DNA from: Gammaproteobacteria bacterium
GTDB lineage: Bacteria; Pseudomonadota; Gammaproteobacteria; Steroidobacterales; Woeseiaceae
NCBI GenBank assembly: GCA_013151645.1
Contig: JAADHU010000015.1
Span: forward strand, 1-64,000
Reading direction: 5' to 3'
Length of the DNA stretch: 64,000 bases
The position numbers were made by a program, and so were the translations under genes. The notes under the pieces are model-generated. The model worked only from the letters and a program-made list of their open reading frames with translations. It was not told where the DNA came from and did no database searches. Below are positions 24,885 to 34,305 of the stretch, one piece after another (within the stretch, counting starts at the first letter, position 1; each line of letters starts with the position of its first letter).

Positions 24885-25925
24885 ATGCTGCATATTTTAC
24901 GGTCCATCATTGTTTTTGCGGTTGGCACCTCGGTGTTATCGTCTGCGTACGCGCAAAGTTCTCCACAAGGAGACTGGATGCTGGAACTCAAAGGCGATGG
25001 CCCCCCGATTATCGGTCTGCTGACGTTGCAGCCGTCCGCAGAGACCTGGACCGGTCATGTAGAAGGAGGCCCGGTCGCCGTCACGATCGACGGGAACTCG
25101 ATCGAAGTATTGGTCGACAGCCGTGATCTTGCCGGCTTCGTATTTAACCGACGTCTGACCGGAACGTTCTCTGATCAATCGATGTCAGGTTCATTCACGA
25201 TTGAGGGTGCGACCGAAGACCCGGAACCCGGTGGTGAATGGACGGCGAGCCGAAAGCCCGCCGATCGACCCCGTCAAGCACCGCAGCCAGTGGACATCGG
25301 CGGTACCTGGACTCCGGCACCGGGTGTCGACTTTCGCAAGTATTCCATGGACCTGACGGACAAGGCGCAGGATTGGTTCGACGGTTACCTGATGCACTAC
25401 GATCAGCCGAATGTGCGCTGCGTATCGCCTGGTATTGTCGCCATGGTTGCATGGGGTGCGTACCCGATGGAGATAATCGCCAGTGAAAACCGACTGACCT
25501 ATATTTATGAAGTCGGCAGCGAAGTTCGCCGCGTATTCCTGGACGGCAAGAGTCCGCCGGACTACTACCCGCCCTCGCCAATGGGTTTTTCAAACGGCTA
25601 TTGGGACGGCAGCGACCTCGTTATCGATACGCAACTCCTCGAAGCTAACGTTCGCGACTTCCGCGGTGAACCGGTATCGGAGGGCGCACGTATGCGCGAG
25701 CGCTACACCGTGAGTGACAATGGCAATACACTGTCGGCCGTCATCACGCTGCTTGATCCGGAAAATTACAAGGTACCGCCGGTTCGTCGCCGCAAGTGGG
25801 TGCGAAATCCGGACACGGAGATTTACCCTTACGAGTGCGACCCTGACTCCTTCTATCGACAGATGTATGAGCAGAAAAAACTCGATATGTATTTTGAACG
25901 TGCGAAACGGCGACAATTTGACTGA
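24885..25925 (+). CDS. Exported partner of DUF6152 protein (copy 1)
   Basis: A 346-residue exported protein (signal to SSAYAQ). The first half (30-120) looks like a lipocalin or beta-sandwich: GDWMLELKGDGPPIIG and later GEWTASR. The second half begins GGTWTPAPGVDF and continues VAWGAYPMEIIASE, FLDGKSPPD, NGYWDGSDLVIDTQLL and RERYTVSDNG. This second half is shared in pattern with the protein at 26329. The start is one base after the DUF6152 stop. The function is unknown; the pair probably acts together in the periplasm. Confidence 0.8.
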   Translation: MLHILRSIIVFAVGTSVLSSAYAQSSPQGDWMLELKGDGPPIIGLLTLQPSAETWTGHVEGGPVAVTIDGNSIEVLVDSRDLAGFVFNRRLTGTFSDQSMSGSFTIEGATEDPEPGGEWTASRKPADRPRQAPQPVDIGGTWTPAPGVDFRKYSMDLTDKAQDWFDGYLMHYDQPNVRCVSPGIVAMVAWGAYPMEIIASENRLTYIYEVGSEVRRVFLDGKSPPDYYPPSPMGFSNGYWDGSDLVIDTQLLEANVRDFRGEPVSEGARMRERYTVSDNGNTLSAVITLLDPENYKVPPVRRRKWVRNPDTEIYPYECDPDSFYRQMYEQKKLDMYFERAKRRQFD

Positions 25926-25948
25926 CGGATGACGGAGGCAATGGAACC

Positions 25949-26332
25949 ATGAGTTTCGAGCGAAACCAAAGCATCGCGATCGTCGGCATCGCAGTGGGCC
26001 TTTTGATGACCTCCAGCGCAGCTGCTCATCACTCTGCAGCCGCCTATGACCTAGAAAAAAACGTGGCCGTCTCCGGAGTCGTCAGGTCTTTCAGCTGGCG
26101 AAACCCGCACACTTTGGTCAGCCTTGCCGTCACCGACAAAGATGGCTCCGTTGTTATCTGGAAATTTGAAGGCAATGGCGCCAGCAACCTGGTGCGTAAC
26201 GGCTGGAAACGCTCGATGCTCAAGGTCGGCGATCACGTCACCATTCATGCTAACCCGATGAAAAATGGCCATCCCGGTGGCCGACTGCAAGGCGCGACAC
26301 TGGCTGATGGCGAGTTGGTCGGACAGAAATGA
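25949..26332 (+). CDS. DUF6152 family exported protein (copy 2)
   Basis: A 127-residue exported protein: signal ending SSAAA, then HHSAAAYDLEKNVAVSG. It carries the same RNPHT, VRNGWKRSMLKVGDHVTIHA and terminal ATLADG pattern as copy 1 at 24503. GGAGG precedes the ATG. Its stop overlaps the ATG of its partner (ATGA). The duplication of both genes together suggests a functional unit. Confidence 0.85.
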   Translation: MSFERNQSIAIVGIAVGLLMTSSAAAHHSAAAYDLEKNVAVSGVVRSFSWRNPHTLVSLAVTDKDGSVVIWKFEGNGASNLVRNGWKRSMLKVGDHVTIHANPMKNGHPGGRLQGATLADGELVGQK

Positions 26333-27153
26333 TGCAGCGCAGGATGGCAACTTGCACTCACACCCTCTTGTTACTCCTGACATCCGGCATGCTGCTCCCC
26401 TGCCAGCACCCTGCGGCGGCCGCGGACGTTTCGACGGGACCACCAGTTAATGAAAACGGCGAGCGACTCAACGCGCTCGCTCCGGGCAATCTCGCCTTTC
26501 CTCGTCCCGCCGCGCCGTTCGACCTGACAGGTACCTGGACGACCAATTTTCGCTGGCCGGAAAACGAAGCAACGGGCGGTTATGAGTTTTTCCCGTTGCC
26601 AAAACTGAAACCGGAAGCGGCGGCGATATACGCTGAAAAGCAAAAAGCCTTCGCCGCCGGAAAAACGTATCGTGACGATGCAGGTCTGTGCTTTCCACCC
26701 GGTATGCCCAGAATGATGACGCGCGTCTGGCCACTGATGATCATGCAATACCCTACGATCATCGTCATGATCAGCGGCTTCGACAACGGCTTGCGCATGA
26801 TCTTTCTCGACGGTCGAGACCACACGGAATACGACTATCTCATTCCCAGCTACCAGGGCGATTCCATCGGTCACTGGGAAGATGACACGCTCGTGATCTC
26901 GACAACCGGCCTCGAACCGGAACGTCACTGGATGCAACAGGGCATCCCGATGAGCGAGGAACTGGTCATCGAAGAACGCATCACCGTGTCCGAAGATGGC
27001 CGGACCATGAAACTGCAGATGACGTTTACTGACCCGGTCAACTGGGAAGGCGAATGGAAAACCACCAAGTACTTCCGCTTCTCCGACACCGCCGAAATCA
27101 CCGAAGTCAATTGCCTGCCCGCCATCACCAACGACGGCATCCAGGGCCTGTAG
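26329..27153 (+). CDS. Exported partner of DUF6152 protein (copy 2)
   Basis: A 274-residue exported protein. After the signal it lacks the N-terminal sandwich of copy 1, going straight to DLTGTWTTNFRWPENEA. It shares LMIMQYPTIIVMISG, MIFLDGRDHTEY, GDSIGHWEDDTLVISTTGL and EELVIEERITVSEDG with the copy 1 layout. The GHWEDDTLVISTTG stretch is frequent in exported proteins found beside DUF6152. ATG overlaps the stop before it. Function unknown. Confidence 0.8.
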   Translation: MMQRRMATCTHTLLLLLTSGMLLPCQHPAAAADVSTGPPVNENGERLNALAPGNLAFPRPAAPFDLTGTWTTNFRWPENEATGGYEFFPLPKLKPEAAAIYAEKQKAFAAGKTYRDDAGLCFPPGMPRMMTRVWPLMIMQYPTIIVMISGFDNGLRMIFLDGRDHTEYDYLIPSYQGDSIGHWEDDTLVISTTGLEPERHWMQQGIPMSEELVIEERITVSEDGRTMKLQMTFTDPVNWEGEWKTTKYFRFSDTAEITEVNCLPAITNDGIQGL

Positions 27154-27261
27154 ATCACTGTTAAGATACTGCCGAGCACTAATCCAGGGACTTGGCTGCC
27201 ACGATCGAGAACCCGTGCGGTGAGATCGCGACAAAATGTCCGCAGCTTAAGGAACCCAGGC

Positions 27262-28992
27262 ATGTCCATCCACAGAATTCTCCCCTCCCTTCTGACAGGC
27301 ATGCTGGTCCTCCAGGCCTGCAGTCCGCCGGATGAACAATCAATAGCCGCGGCCCCGCCCGACACTACCGCAACCGAAAAAACGGCAACGGCTGCAGTCG
27401 CTATCCCCGACGAATACGGCGCGCAAATCAGCGAAGACGTCCTGCGTGCCGGAGGTAATGCCGTCGACGCCGCCGTCGCAACCGGCTTTTCACTGGCCGT
27501 GACATTTTTCGATGCCGGCAATATTGGCGGCGGCGGTTTCATGCTGATCCACATGGACGGCGAGACTACGTTTCTCGACTATCGGGAAACTGCACCGCTG
27601 GCGGCGAACAAGGATATGTATCTCGACGAAAACGGCGACGTAATCGAGAACGCGAGCCTGATCGGCGGCCAGGCGGCGGGCGTGCCCGGCACGGTAGCCG
27701 GCCTGTGGGCGGCTCACCAGCGCTACGGAAAACTACCCTGGAAAGACCTGGTGATGCCGGCCGTACACCTGGCCGAAGATGGCTTTTTGCCCGCAGACAT
27801 CCTCGTTGAAGATGTCCGCAATGTGCATGACTGGTTTGCTGGCCGTACGAATTTCAACGAACATTTTGCGGATTTCCGCAGCGGCGAATTGTTCAGGCAA
27901 CCGGATTTGGCGAGAACGTTGCGGCGCATCGCCGATCTGGGTGCGGACGATTTTTATCGCGGCGAGACGGCAGGACTTGTTGTGGCACAAATGGATCGCA
28001 GCAATGGCTTGATTACGGCTGACGATCTGCATAACTATGAGGCGGTCTGGCGTGAACCACTACGCGCTGCATGGCGCGATTACGAAATTGTATCGGCACC
28101 GCCACCCAGTTCGGGCGGCTTTGCCGTAATTCAGCTTTTGAAGATGAAAGATTACCTGCGACACGACTTTGAAGGCCTGCCGCATAACTCGCCTCAATAC
28201 ATTCACCTGGTCGCCGAAATGGAGAAACGGGTGTTTGCCGATCGCGCTGAATACCTGGGTGATCCGGCGTTCGTCGATATCAATCTCGACCGCCTGATCA
28301 GCGACGAGTATATCGCCCGACGTGCGGCCGAGGTAAACGTGGAGCAAATTTCCGAACTGGGTGGCGTTGAGCCAGGGCTGGAGTCGCCGGAGACGACACA
28401 CTACTCCATCGTCGATCAGTGGGGCAACGCCGTCTCGAATACGTACACAATCAACTGGTATTTCGGCAGTGGCGTTGTCGTCGAAGGGGCCGGGTTTTTG
28501 CTGAACAACGAAATGGATGACTTTAGCGTCAAACCCGGCGTACCGAATATATTCGGTGTAGTCGGCAACAAGGCCAACGAAATTCAACCTGGCAAACGAA
28601 TGTTGTCATCGATGTCACCCACTATTTTATTGAAGAACGACGAAGTCGAAATGGTCGTGGGAACGCCGGGCGGCTCGACAATTTTTACGTCCGTGTTTCA
28701 GACGATCACCAATATTCTGGATTTCGACATGACGCCGCTTGAGGCCGTCGGCGCAACTCGCTTTCATCATCAACTGTTGCCACCGGACCTGATCACCTAC
28801 AGCGTGACACGTCCGCTCCCTGAGGAAACCGTTCGCGCGTTGTCTGACCGGGGCTACCGCCTCGAACCGCATGGATTCGAGTTTGGTGACGTACAGGTTA
28901 TTTCACGTGGCACGGATGACTGGATTCCGGCTTCGGACCCGCGTGATCGGGGCGATTCCAGGGTGATATCCAGTGTCGAAAAGCCGGACTGA
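27262..28992 (+). CDS. ggt: Gamma-glutamyltransferase, lipoprotein form
   Basis: A 576-residue N-terminal-nucleophile hydrolase that cleaves or transfers gamma-glutamyl groups from glutathione. The signal ends VLQAC (lipobox). Family motifs are GGNAVDAAVATGF, NIGGGGFMLIH and DYRETAP in the large subunit. The catalytic threonine begins the small subunit at ETTHYSIVDQWGNAVSNT, with MSSMSPTILL later. Length fits GGT. ATG 27262 is chosen because AAGGA lies before it and the signal peptide begins there. Autocleavage before that threonine is expected. It gives glutamate and cysteinylglycine for uptake. Confidence 0.93.
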   Translation: MSIHRILPSLLTGMLVLQACSPPDEQSIAAAPPDTTATEKTATAAVAIPDEYGAQISEDVLRAGGNAVDAAVATGFSLAVTFFDAGNIGGGGFMLIHMDGETTFLDYRETAPLAANKDMYLDENGDVIENASLIGGQAAGVPGTVAGLWAAHQRYGKLPWKDLVMPAVHLAEDGFLPADILVEDVRNVHDWFAGRTNFNEHFADFRSGELFRQPDLARTLRRIADLGADDFYRGETAGLVVAQMDRSNGLITADDLHNYEAVWREPLRAAWRDYEIVSAPPPSSGGFAVIQLLKMKDYLRHDFEGLPHNSPQYIHLVAEMEKRVFADRAEYLGDPAFVDINLDRLISDEYIARRAAEVNVEQISELGGVEPGLESPETTHYSIVDQWGNAVSNTYTINWYFGSGVVVEGAGFLLNNEMDDFSVKPGVPNIFGVVGNKANEIQPGKRMLSSMSPTILLKNDEVEMVVGTPGGSTIFTSVFQTITNILDFDMTPLEAVGATRFHHQLLPPDLITYSVTRPLPEETVRALSDRGYRLEPHGFEFGDVQVISRGTDDWIPASDPRDRGDSRVISSVEKPD

Positions 28993-29011
28993 TACGGACA
29001 GGGACTAACAG

Positions 29012-29458
29012 TCAGAACGTCTCTCCCGAATCGAGCGGCTCCATCGATTCCAGTTGCTCCAGCAGATTGATTGCGACACCAATAAAATCGGTATCGGTAA
29101 TGATACCGCGCAGTTCGCCGTCTGTAACGACCGGTAAACAGCCTATACGGTGCTTTTCCAGAAACAGCGCAGCCTGGCGAAGACCGGCATGCTCGTCGAC
29201 CGTCGCGAGATCGGTGACCATGATTTCCTTCACCTTGATATCCCGCGGATGAAGGCGGCTCTCCTCTTCCCGCAGGAATGAATCGGTCGCTGCAAGCAGA
29301 TCGCTCAACGACAAAATGCCCTGCAAGATACCGTCATCACCGGTCACCAGCAAATGATGAATACGATTGTCCCGCATCAACATGCGCGCCATATCCAGAT
29401 CGTCCTCCGGTGAAACCGTGATCAGGTCGGTGCTCATGATGGTTTCGATATCAATCAT
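29012..29458 (-). CDS. Tandem CBS-domain protein
   Basis: A 148-residue protein made of two CBS domains: IMSTDLITVSPEDDLDMA... and IMVTDLATVDEHAGLRQAA.... Each ends in the usual LQGILSLSDLL or LRGIITDTDF strand-helix. Such stand-alone Bateman modules bind adenine nucleotides and sense energy state. CAGGA precedes the ATG. It converges on the ggt gene. No partner enzyme is fused, so the target is unknown. Confidence 0.92.
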   Translation of the reverse strand: MIDIETIMSTDLITVSPEDDLDMARMLMRDNRIHHLLVTGDDGILQGILSLSDLLAATDSFLREEESRLHPRDIKVKEIMVTDLATVDEHAGLRQAALFLEKHRIGCLPVVTDGELRGIITDTDFIGVAINLLEQLESMEPLDSGETF

Positions 29459-29660
29459 CTTCCTGTCCCCAGACGTACTTCAAGTCCATATTATCAATTC
29501 CAGATGCCACAGCTATTGCGACATTCACGTATGTCAGTGGCGATGATTTGTCGAGGTGCTACGCCGCAAGCCGACGCGATATCTACCTATTTTCCAGCGA
29601 ATTCCGAACGCGTAGTTTGTAGGCTGATGAGGTAACACATCCTGCGTGAGAGGTAACCAC

Positions 29661-30272
29661 TTGAACTCTTCATCAGACAATAGTGGCCTTGTAGAAATCA
29701 ATACGGCGCGACCCGTCTGGGATCGTTTTTTTACGGTAGCGCCGCTGGTTCTGATTGGTACGACTGACCGCGACGGCGAACTCGATCTGGCACCGAAACA
29801 TATGGCAACCGCCATGGGATGGCAGAATTACTTTGGTTTCGTGTGTTCACCACAGCACACGACCTGCAGCAATATCGAACGCACGGGTGTATTTACGGTC
29901 AGCTACCCAAGGCCGTCGCAGATTCTGCACACCAGCCTGGCCGCCTCCCCGCGACGGGTAGATGGCGAAAAACCGATACTCAAAGGCTTTGAGACTTTTG
30001 CGGCCACCGGGATTGAGGGTCGGTTTATTAGGGGTGCCTATTTGTTTTTTGAATGTCGTCACTTCAAGACCGTCGATGGTTTCGGCGAAAACTGCCTGAT
30101 CACCGGCGAAATTGTAGCGGCCCGTGCCGACCCGCTCTTCCTGCGTGCGCACGAGATCGATGACCAGGAGTTAATTCACAACGCCCCACTGCTCGCCTAC
30201 CTGGCTCCCGGTCGCTTCGCCACCGTCGAACGCTCAACCGCATTCCCGTTTCCCCGGGATATGAAAAAGTAG
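29661..30272 (+). CDS. Flavin reductase family protein (FMN-binding split barrel)
   Basis: A 203-residue protein of the flavin reductase/DIM6-NTAB family. It has VAPLVLIGTTDRDGELDLAP at the first strand, NYFGFVCSP, and FTVSYPRP, which fit the FMN phosphate loop. The likely start is TTG at 29661 with GAGG eight bases before; a GTG 15 bases upstream is weaker. It is followed after seven bases by the M20 peptidase and the P-loop DUF1611-like gene, so a three-gene operon is plausible. Substrate unknown. Confidence 0.85.
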   Translation: MNSSSDNSGLVEINTARPVWDRFFTVAPLVLIGTTDRDGELDLAPKHMATAMGWQNYFGFVCSPQHTTCSNIERTGVFTVSYPRPSQILHTSLAASPRRVDGEKPILKGFETFAATGIEGRFIRGAYLFFECRHFKTVDGFGENCLITGEIVAARADPLFLRAHEIDDQELIHNAPLLAYLAPGRFATVERSTAFPFPRDMKK

Positions 30273-30279
30273 GACCGCG

Positions 30280-31464
30280 ATGGACGCGTCCCGTGCTGAA
30301 GAAATCCTGGACACTGTGCGGGCACAGGAAGATACCTTTATTGATATCTTGAAGCGCCTGGTCGAAGCTGAATCGCCGTCGTCCGAACCGGACCAGCACG
30401 AACTGGTTCGCTCTATTCTGGAATCCGAACTGCATGCCCTTGGATTCTCAGTTAGAGAATCCGGTCCGAAGAATGGTCCGCGGCATATTTATGCACGGCC
30501 CGGACAGCGTATCAAGAATGCTCCGCTGCAGCTTATCATCGGGCATTACGATACCGTTTGGCCATTGGGCACGGTGGCTCACCGACCTTTTAGCGTAAAC
30601 GGCAATGTCGTCCGCGGCCCGGGCACGTTCGATATGAAAGGCGGTCTGGCGCAGCTTCTCATTGCTCTGCGGACCACCCGGGAACTGGGGCTATCCCCCC
30701 TGCTCACGCCGGTCGTGTTCATCAATGCGGACGAGGAAATCGGTAGCCGTACGTCGACTCGTTTCATTCGTATGCTGGCCCGCCGGGCCGATCGGGCCTG
30801 CGTGCTGGAACCGGCGATGGGCGAAGACGGCGCGTTGAAAACCGAACGCAAGGGCATCGGCCGCTTCACCATTACGGTCTTTGGCAAAGCCGCGCACGCG
30901 GGGCTCGATCCGCAGGGTGGTGCCAGTGCAATACTCGAATTGGCGCACGTCATACAAAACCTGTTCGCACTAAATGACCCGGACAATGGCATTTCGGTAA
31001 ACGTGGGAACCGTTGATGGCGGATTGCAGCCGAATGTCATCGCCCCGAACAGCAAAGCCGTCGTCGATGTGCGCGTCCCGACGGCACGGGCCGGCGACGA
31101 GATCGAGAAAACCATTCACAGTCTTGAGGCGAGCGTCCCCGGCGTCAAACTGCGCATCGAGGGCGGTATCGGCAGACCATCCATGGAAAGTACGCCTCGC
31201 AATCGTGCGCTATGGAGGCAGGCACATGCGCTGGGACAGGACCTCGGCCTCGACCTCGAACAGGTAAGAGCGGGTGGCGGTTCCGACGGCAATACAACCA
31301 GTCAGTTCACCGCTACGCTGGATGGACTCGGGCCGGTTGGTGATGGCGCACACGCAGATCACGAACGTCTCTATATCGATAAAACACTTGAGCGAACCGC
31401 GTTGCTCGCCCTGATACTCCTGTCACCGCCAGTCACTCAGATCGCCGGCAGGAAACCGGCATGA
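30280..31464 (+). CDS. M20 family metallopeptidase (glutamate carboxypeptidase-like)
   Basis: A 394-residue dizinc amidohydrolase of the M20/ArgE/CPG2 family. Metal ligands are visible in GHYDTVWPLG, FDMKGGLAQL, NADEEIGS (catalytic and metal glutamates), and the C-terminal histidine in GDGAHADHERL. KAAHAGLDPQGG is the lid-domain motif. No signal peptide is present, so it is cytoplasmic. It removes an N-acyl group or a C-terminal amino acid. Its stop overlaps the ATG of a DUF1611-like gene (ATGA), which suggests a joint pathway on N-acylated amino acids. Confidence 0.9.
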   Translation: MDASRAEEILDTVRAQEDTFIDILKRLVEAESPSSEPDQHELVRSILESELHALGFSVRESGPKNGPRHIYARPGQRIKNAPLQLIIGHYDTVWPLGTVAHRPFSVNGNVVRGPGTFDMKGGLAQLLIALRTTRELGLSPLLTPVVFINADEEIGSRTSTRFIRMLARRADRACVLEPAMGEDGALKTERKGIGRFTITVFGKAAHAGLDPQGGASAILELAHVIQNLFALNDPDNGISVNVGTVDGGLQPNVIAPNSKAVVDVRVPTARAGDEIEKTIHSLEASVPGVKLRIEGGIGRPSMESTPRNRALWRQAHALGQDLGLDLEQVRAGGGSDGNTTSQFTATLDGLGPVGDGAHADHERLYIDKTLERTALLALILLSPPVTQIAGRKPA

Positions 31465-32480
31465 GTAACACGCTCTACGGGTCGCTGGCGCGCATCGCGG
31501 ATTTCGACACGCAACCGTATTCGGTCGTCGCTTTACCGCAGTCGCAGTGGGATTCCGGCGACTATGTGAATGGGCTGGTGACGGGGGCACCGTCAGAGCT
31601 GTACAACATCGAAAACTGTCGCGGCACAATGATTCCCGTGCACCCCGGCGACCATGTCATCGGTGCCTTCGGTCACCGCGAAGCGACGCTGGAAGGCGTG
31701 GGCAGCTGGAGGGATATTCGCGACAACAAAATGGACGCACTAACCACGGCGGGCCTGTTCGGGGCGTTCACCTCGGTTTCACGGTTTTTGCCGAAAACAA
31801 TCTCGTTGAACTATTGTGGACATCTCATGCGCGACGGACAGAAAGTGTGCATGTCAGATTTTGCCATGACGTCGGACGAAGTGGAATTCAACGTGCCCAC
31901 GATATTGCTGGTTGGCACCTCAATGTCCGCTGGCAAGACCATGACCGGTCGACTGGTGGTTCAACAACTGTCTGCTTTGGGCCTGAAAATCTTCGGTGCG
32001 AAACTGACCGGTGCCGGTCGATACCGCGACATCCTGAGTTTCAGGGACGCCGGCGCCGTTGAGATTGTTGACTTTGTCGATGCCGGCTTGCCGACGACGG
32101 TCGTGCCGGAAGCCACGTTTCGCGACGCAATCCGGCCGCTCCTGCACTACATCACGAGGCAGGAACCGGACTTTCTGGTCGCGGAAGCCGGTGCATCGCC
32201 GCTGGAACCTTACAACGGTGAAGCAGCCATCAACGAACTTCGTGACAACATCAGGTGCACCCTTCTTGCGGCCTCGGACCCCTACGCCGTCCTCGGTGTG
32301 CAACAGGCATTCGGTCTCAACCCCGATCTCGTCACAGGACCCACGACCAATACCTCTGCGGCAATCAATCTTGTCAAGAAGCTCACCGGCGTACCTGCAC
32401 TGAATATTCTGGACCCTGATTCAATACCCACTTTCCGGCAGTTACTGAGCAGAACTCTGGGAGTACATTTTGAGCGTTAG
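31461..32480 (+). CDS. P-loop protein distantly like DUF1611/DgcN
   Basis: A 339-residue protein with a central P-loop (LLVGTSMSAGKTMTGRLV, about residue 150) and an N-terminal domain of its own. The C-terminal half (AKLTGAGRYRDILSFRDAGA, then FLVAEAGASPLEP) parallels DUF1611 proteins such as the DgcN encoded at 48.0 kb, where the P-loop reads GTDCAVGKK. DgcN transfers an acetyl group to D-glutamate. This one may acylate another amino acid, with the overlapping M20 peptidase removing the group. That pairing is inference. It ends 4 bases into the convergent CDF gene. Confidence 0.7.
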   Translation: MSNTLYGSLARIADFDTQPYSVVALPQSQWDSGDYVNGLVTGAPSELYNIENCRGTMIPVHPGDHVIGAFGHREATLEGVGSWRDIRDNKMDALTTAGLFGAFTSVSRFLPKTISLNYCGHLMRDGQKVCMSDFAMTSDEVEFNVPTILLVGTSMSAGKTMTGRLVVQQLSALGLKIFGAKLTGAGRYRDILSFRDAGAVEIVDFVDAGLPTTVVPEATFRDAIRPLLHYITRQEPDFLVAEAGASPLEPYNGEAAINELRDNIRCTLLAASDPYAVLGVQQAFGLNPDLVTGPTTNTSAAINLVKKLTGVPALNILDPDSIPTFRQLLSRTLGVHFER

Positions 32481-33337
32481 TGCGCCGGCTCAACATGCAC
32501 CGAAATGTCGGCGACTTCGAATTGAGACTCCAGAAGATGCTCGACTTTATCGGCAATAGCATGCGATTCGACGGTTGTGAGTGCCGGTAGAACCGTCACG
32601 ATTACATCTACGGCGCGGTCAGCCCCGACCCAGCGAGAGCGAACCCTTGGTACGTCGACAACGCCATCCACTACGCTGATCGCCGCAATCAATTCTTCCG
32701 GCTCGATGGCCATTTCATCGACCAGCACAGGCACAACGCTACGAAACAGCCCGAATGCGAGATAGAGAATCACGGCGGCAACACCCAGTGCGCACACCGT
32801 ATCGAGCCAGGGATAGCCACGCACTGAAAGCTGCCAGCCGATAATGACGACGATGGTTGTCAGCACATCGGCGAATGTGTGGCTCGCATCCGCCAAAAGG
32901 ATCGGTGATCCAAGGCGCTTGGCCCAACGCCGTTGCCAGGTCGCGATAGTAATATTCATGATCAAAACCACGATCATCACGTACAAGCCCCACGAACTCA
33001 TCCGCGGCTGGAGGGTGTCGCGGGTCAATGAACGAATCGCAATTTCGATTGCGATGGTCGCCAGCAGTGTCGCCAATACGAAAACCGCCAGCATTTCGAA
33101 TTTCTTGTGGCCGTAAGGATGTTCCCGATCCGCCGGCTGATTCGATTCACGAACCACTATCCACGCAATAATGTTGTTGACTACATCCGTCAGCGAGTGA
33201 ACGGCATCGGCAATCACCGCCATGGAGCCGGTGGAGAAACCCACCAGAGTTTTCAGCCCCAGAACGAATACGTTTGCAGAGCCTTCGAGAACCAGTATGC
33301 GCAGGATCATGGCTTCGCGGCTTTTTTCGTCTTTCAA
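32477..33337 (-). CDS. Cation diffusion facilitator transporter
   Basis: A 286-residue CDF-family metal/proton antiporter with six helices and a C-terminal cytoplasmic ferredoxin-like domain. Metal ligands lie in IADAVHSLTDVVNN (helix II, HxxxD) and LLADASHTFADVLTT (helix V). The HPYGHKKFE signature of the family is present. TTG at 33337 is the likely start since AGGAG precedes it by seven bases, and it overlaps the glk stop (TTGA). Zinc, iron or manganese efflux is possible. The pairing with glucokinase is unusual. Confidence 0.92.
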   Translation of the reverse strand: MKDEKSREAMILRILVLEGSANVFVLGLKTLVGFSTGSMAVIADAVHSLTDVVNNIIAWIVVRESNQPADREHPYGHKKFEMLAVFVLATLLATIAIEIAIRSLTRDTLQPRMSSWGLYVMIVVLIMNITIATWQRRWAKRLGSPILLADASHTFADVLTTIVVIIGWQLSVRGYPWLDTVCALGVAAVILYLAFGLFRSVVPVLVDEMAIEPEELIAAISVVDGVVDVPRVRSRWVGADRAVDVIVTVLPALTTVESHAIADKVEHLLESQFEVADISVHVEPAH

Positions 33338-34305
33338 GTCAGTTCTCCTGCGCAATAACTCGCGCCCAGTAACCCGGGTTGCGGATGAATAACAAGTTGT
33401 ACCGGTATTTTCTCCATCAATGCTCTTTGACGCCCCTTGTTTTCAAATCCCCTGCGAAAATTGCTGGCCGCCAGCATCTCGGCATACCGTGGCACAATTC
33501 CACCGGCGATATAGATACCCTCGGCCGCTCCGAGGGCCAATGCCAGATCGCCGGCTACCTGACCCAGTACCTCGAAGAATATATTCACCGTATCGACGGC
33601 GCTGGGATCGCTTTGCTCTGCCGCACTACTGAAAATTTCCGATGTCGATAGTTCACTCTTGTCGTTGCCACAAGCTGTGCTTAGGACCCGATAGATATTT
33701 TTCACTCCCGGCCCGGACAACAGTCGTTCGGTGGAGACCCGACCGAACTGTTCGACTAACTCACTGTAAATCTGAAATTGTGCCTCCGTTTCAGGCGCGA
33801 AACCAACATGGCCTTGTTCACCCACAATAGGGAAAAGCGAATGATTGCGCTTGCACAGACCGGCTGCGCCGAAGCCGGTACCCGGACCGACAACGGCGAC
33901 GGTGAACTCCGGCCTGTCGAGATCGATTCGGTGCGGAGATCCTATGGCGAAAAAATCGGATGCGCCGAGCAATGGAATTGCGTAAGCGATTGCTTCGAAA
34001 TCGTTAAGCAGCCTGATGGCTTCCGTATTGAATACCTCCCGCAGTTTTGCGATGTCGACCCGCCACGTATTGTTCGTTACTCGTACACCGTCGATCCCGA
34101 CCGGGCCGGCCACTGCGAGGCAAATTGCAGTAACTCGTTCAATGCCAACACTCTCTAGATAGGCTTTCATCGCCAGCGTCGCGGTTTCGAAGTCGGCGCA
34201 ACGCAAAGACTTTTGGGACGAAAACTGCGAATCACTGCCGTCCACAATGGCAAAGCGCGCATTAGTGCCGCCAATATCACCTACTAAGTGGCAAGGGCTT
34301 GCCAT
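33334..34305 (-). CDS. glk: Glucokinase
   Basis: A 323-residue glucokinase of the proteobacterial Glk family. It phosphorylates glucose at C6 with ATP. Motifs: GDIGGTNARFAI (phosphate 1), LAVAGPV, NDFEAIAYAIP, VVGPGTGFGAAGL and EQGHVGFAPE (substrate site), IAGGIVPRY. Length matches E. coli Glk. It is divergent from the symporter gene 107 bases away, which suggests uptake and phosphorylation of a hexose as one function, and it is coupled to the CDF gene by a four-base overlap. Confidence 0.94.
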   Translation of the reverse strand: MASPCHLVGDIGGTNARFAIVDGSDSQFSSQKSLRCADFETATLAMKAYLESVGIERVTAICLAVAGPVGIDGVRVTNNTWRVDIAKLREVFNTEAIRLLNDFEAIAYAIPLLGASDFFAIGSPHRIDLDRPEFTVAVVGPGTGFGAAGLCKRNHSLFPIVGEQGHVGFAPETEAQFQIYSELVEQFGRVSTERLLSGPGVKNIYRVLSTACGNDKSELSTSEIFSSAAEQSDPSAVDTVNIFFEVLGQVAGDLALALGAAEGIYIAGGIVPRYAEMLAASNFRRGFENKGRQRALMEKIPVQLVIHPQPGLLGASYCAGELT

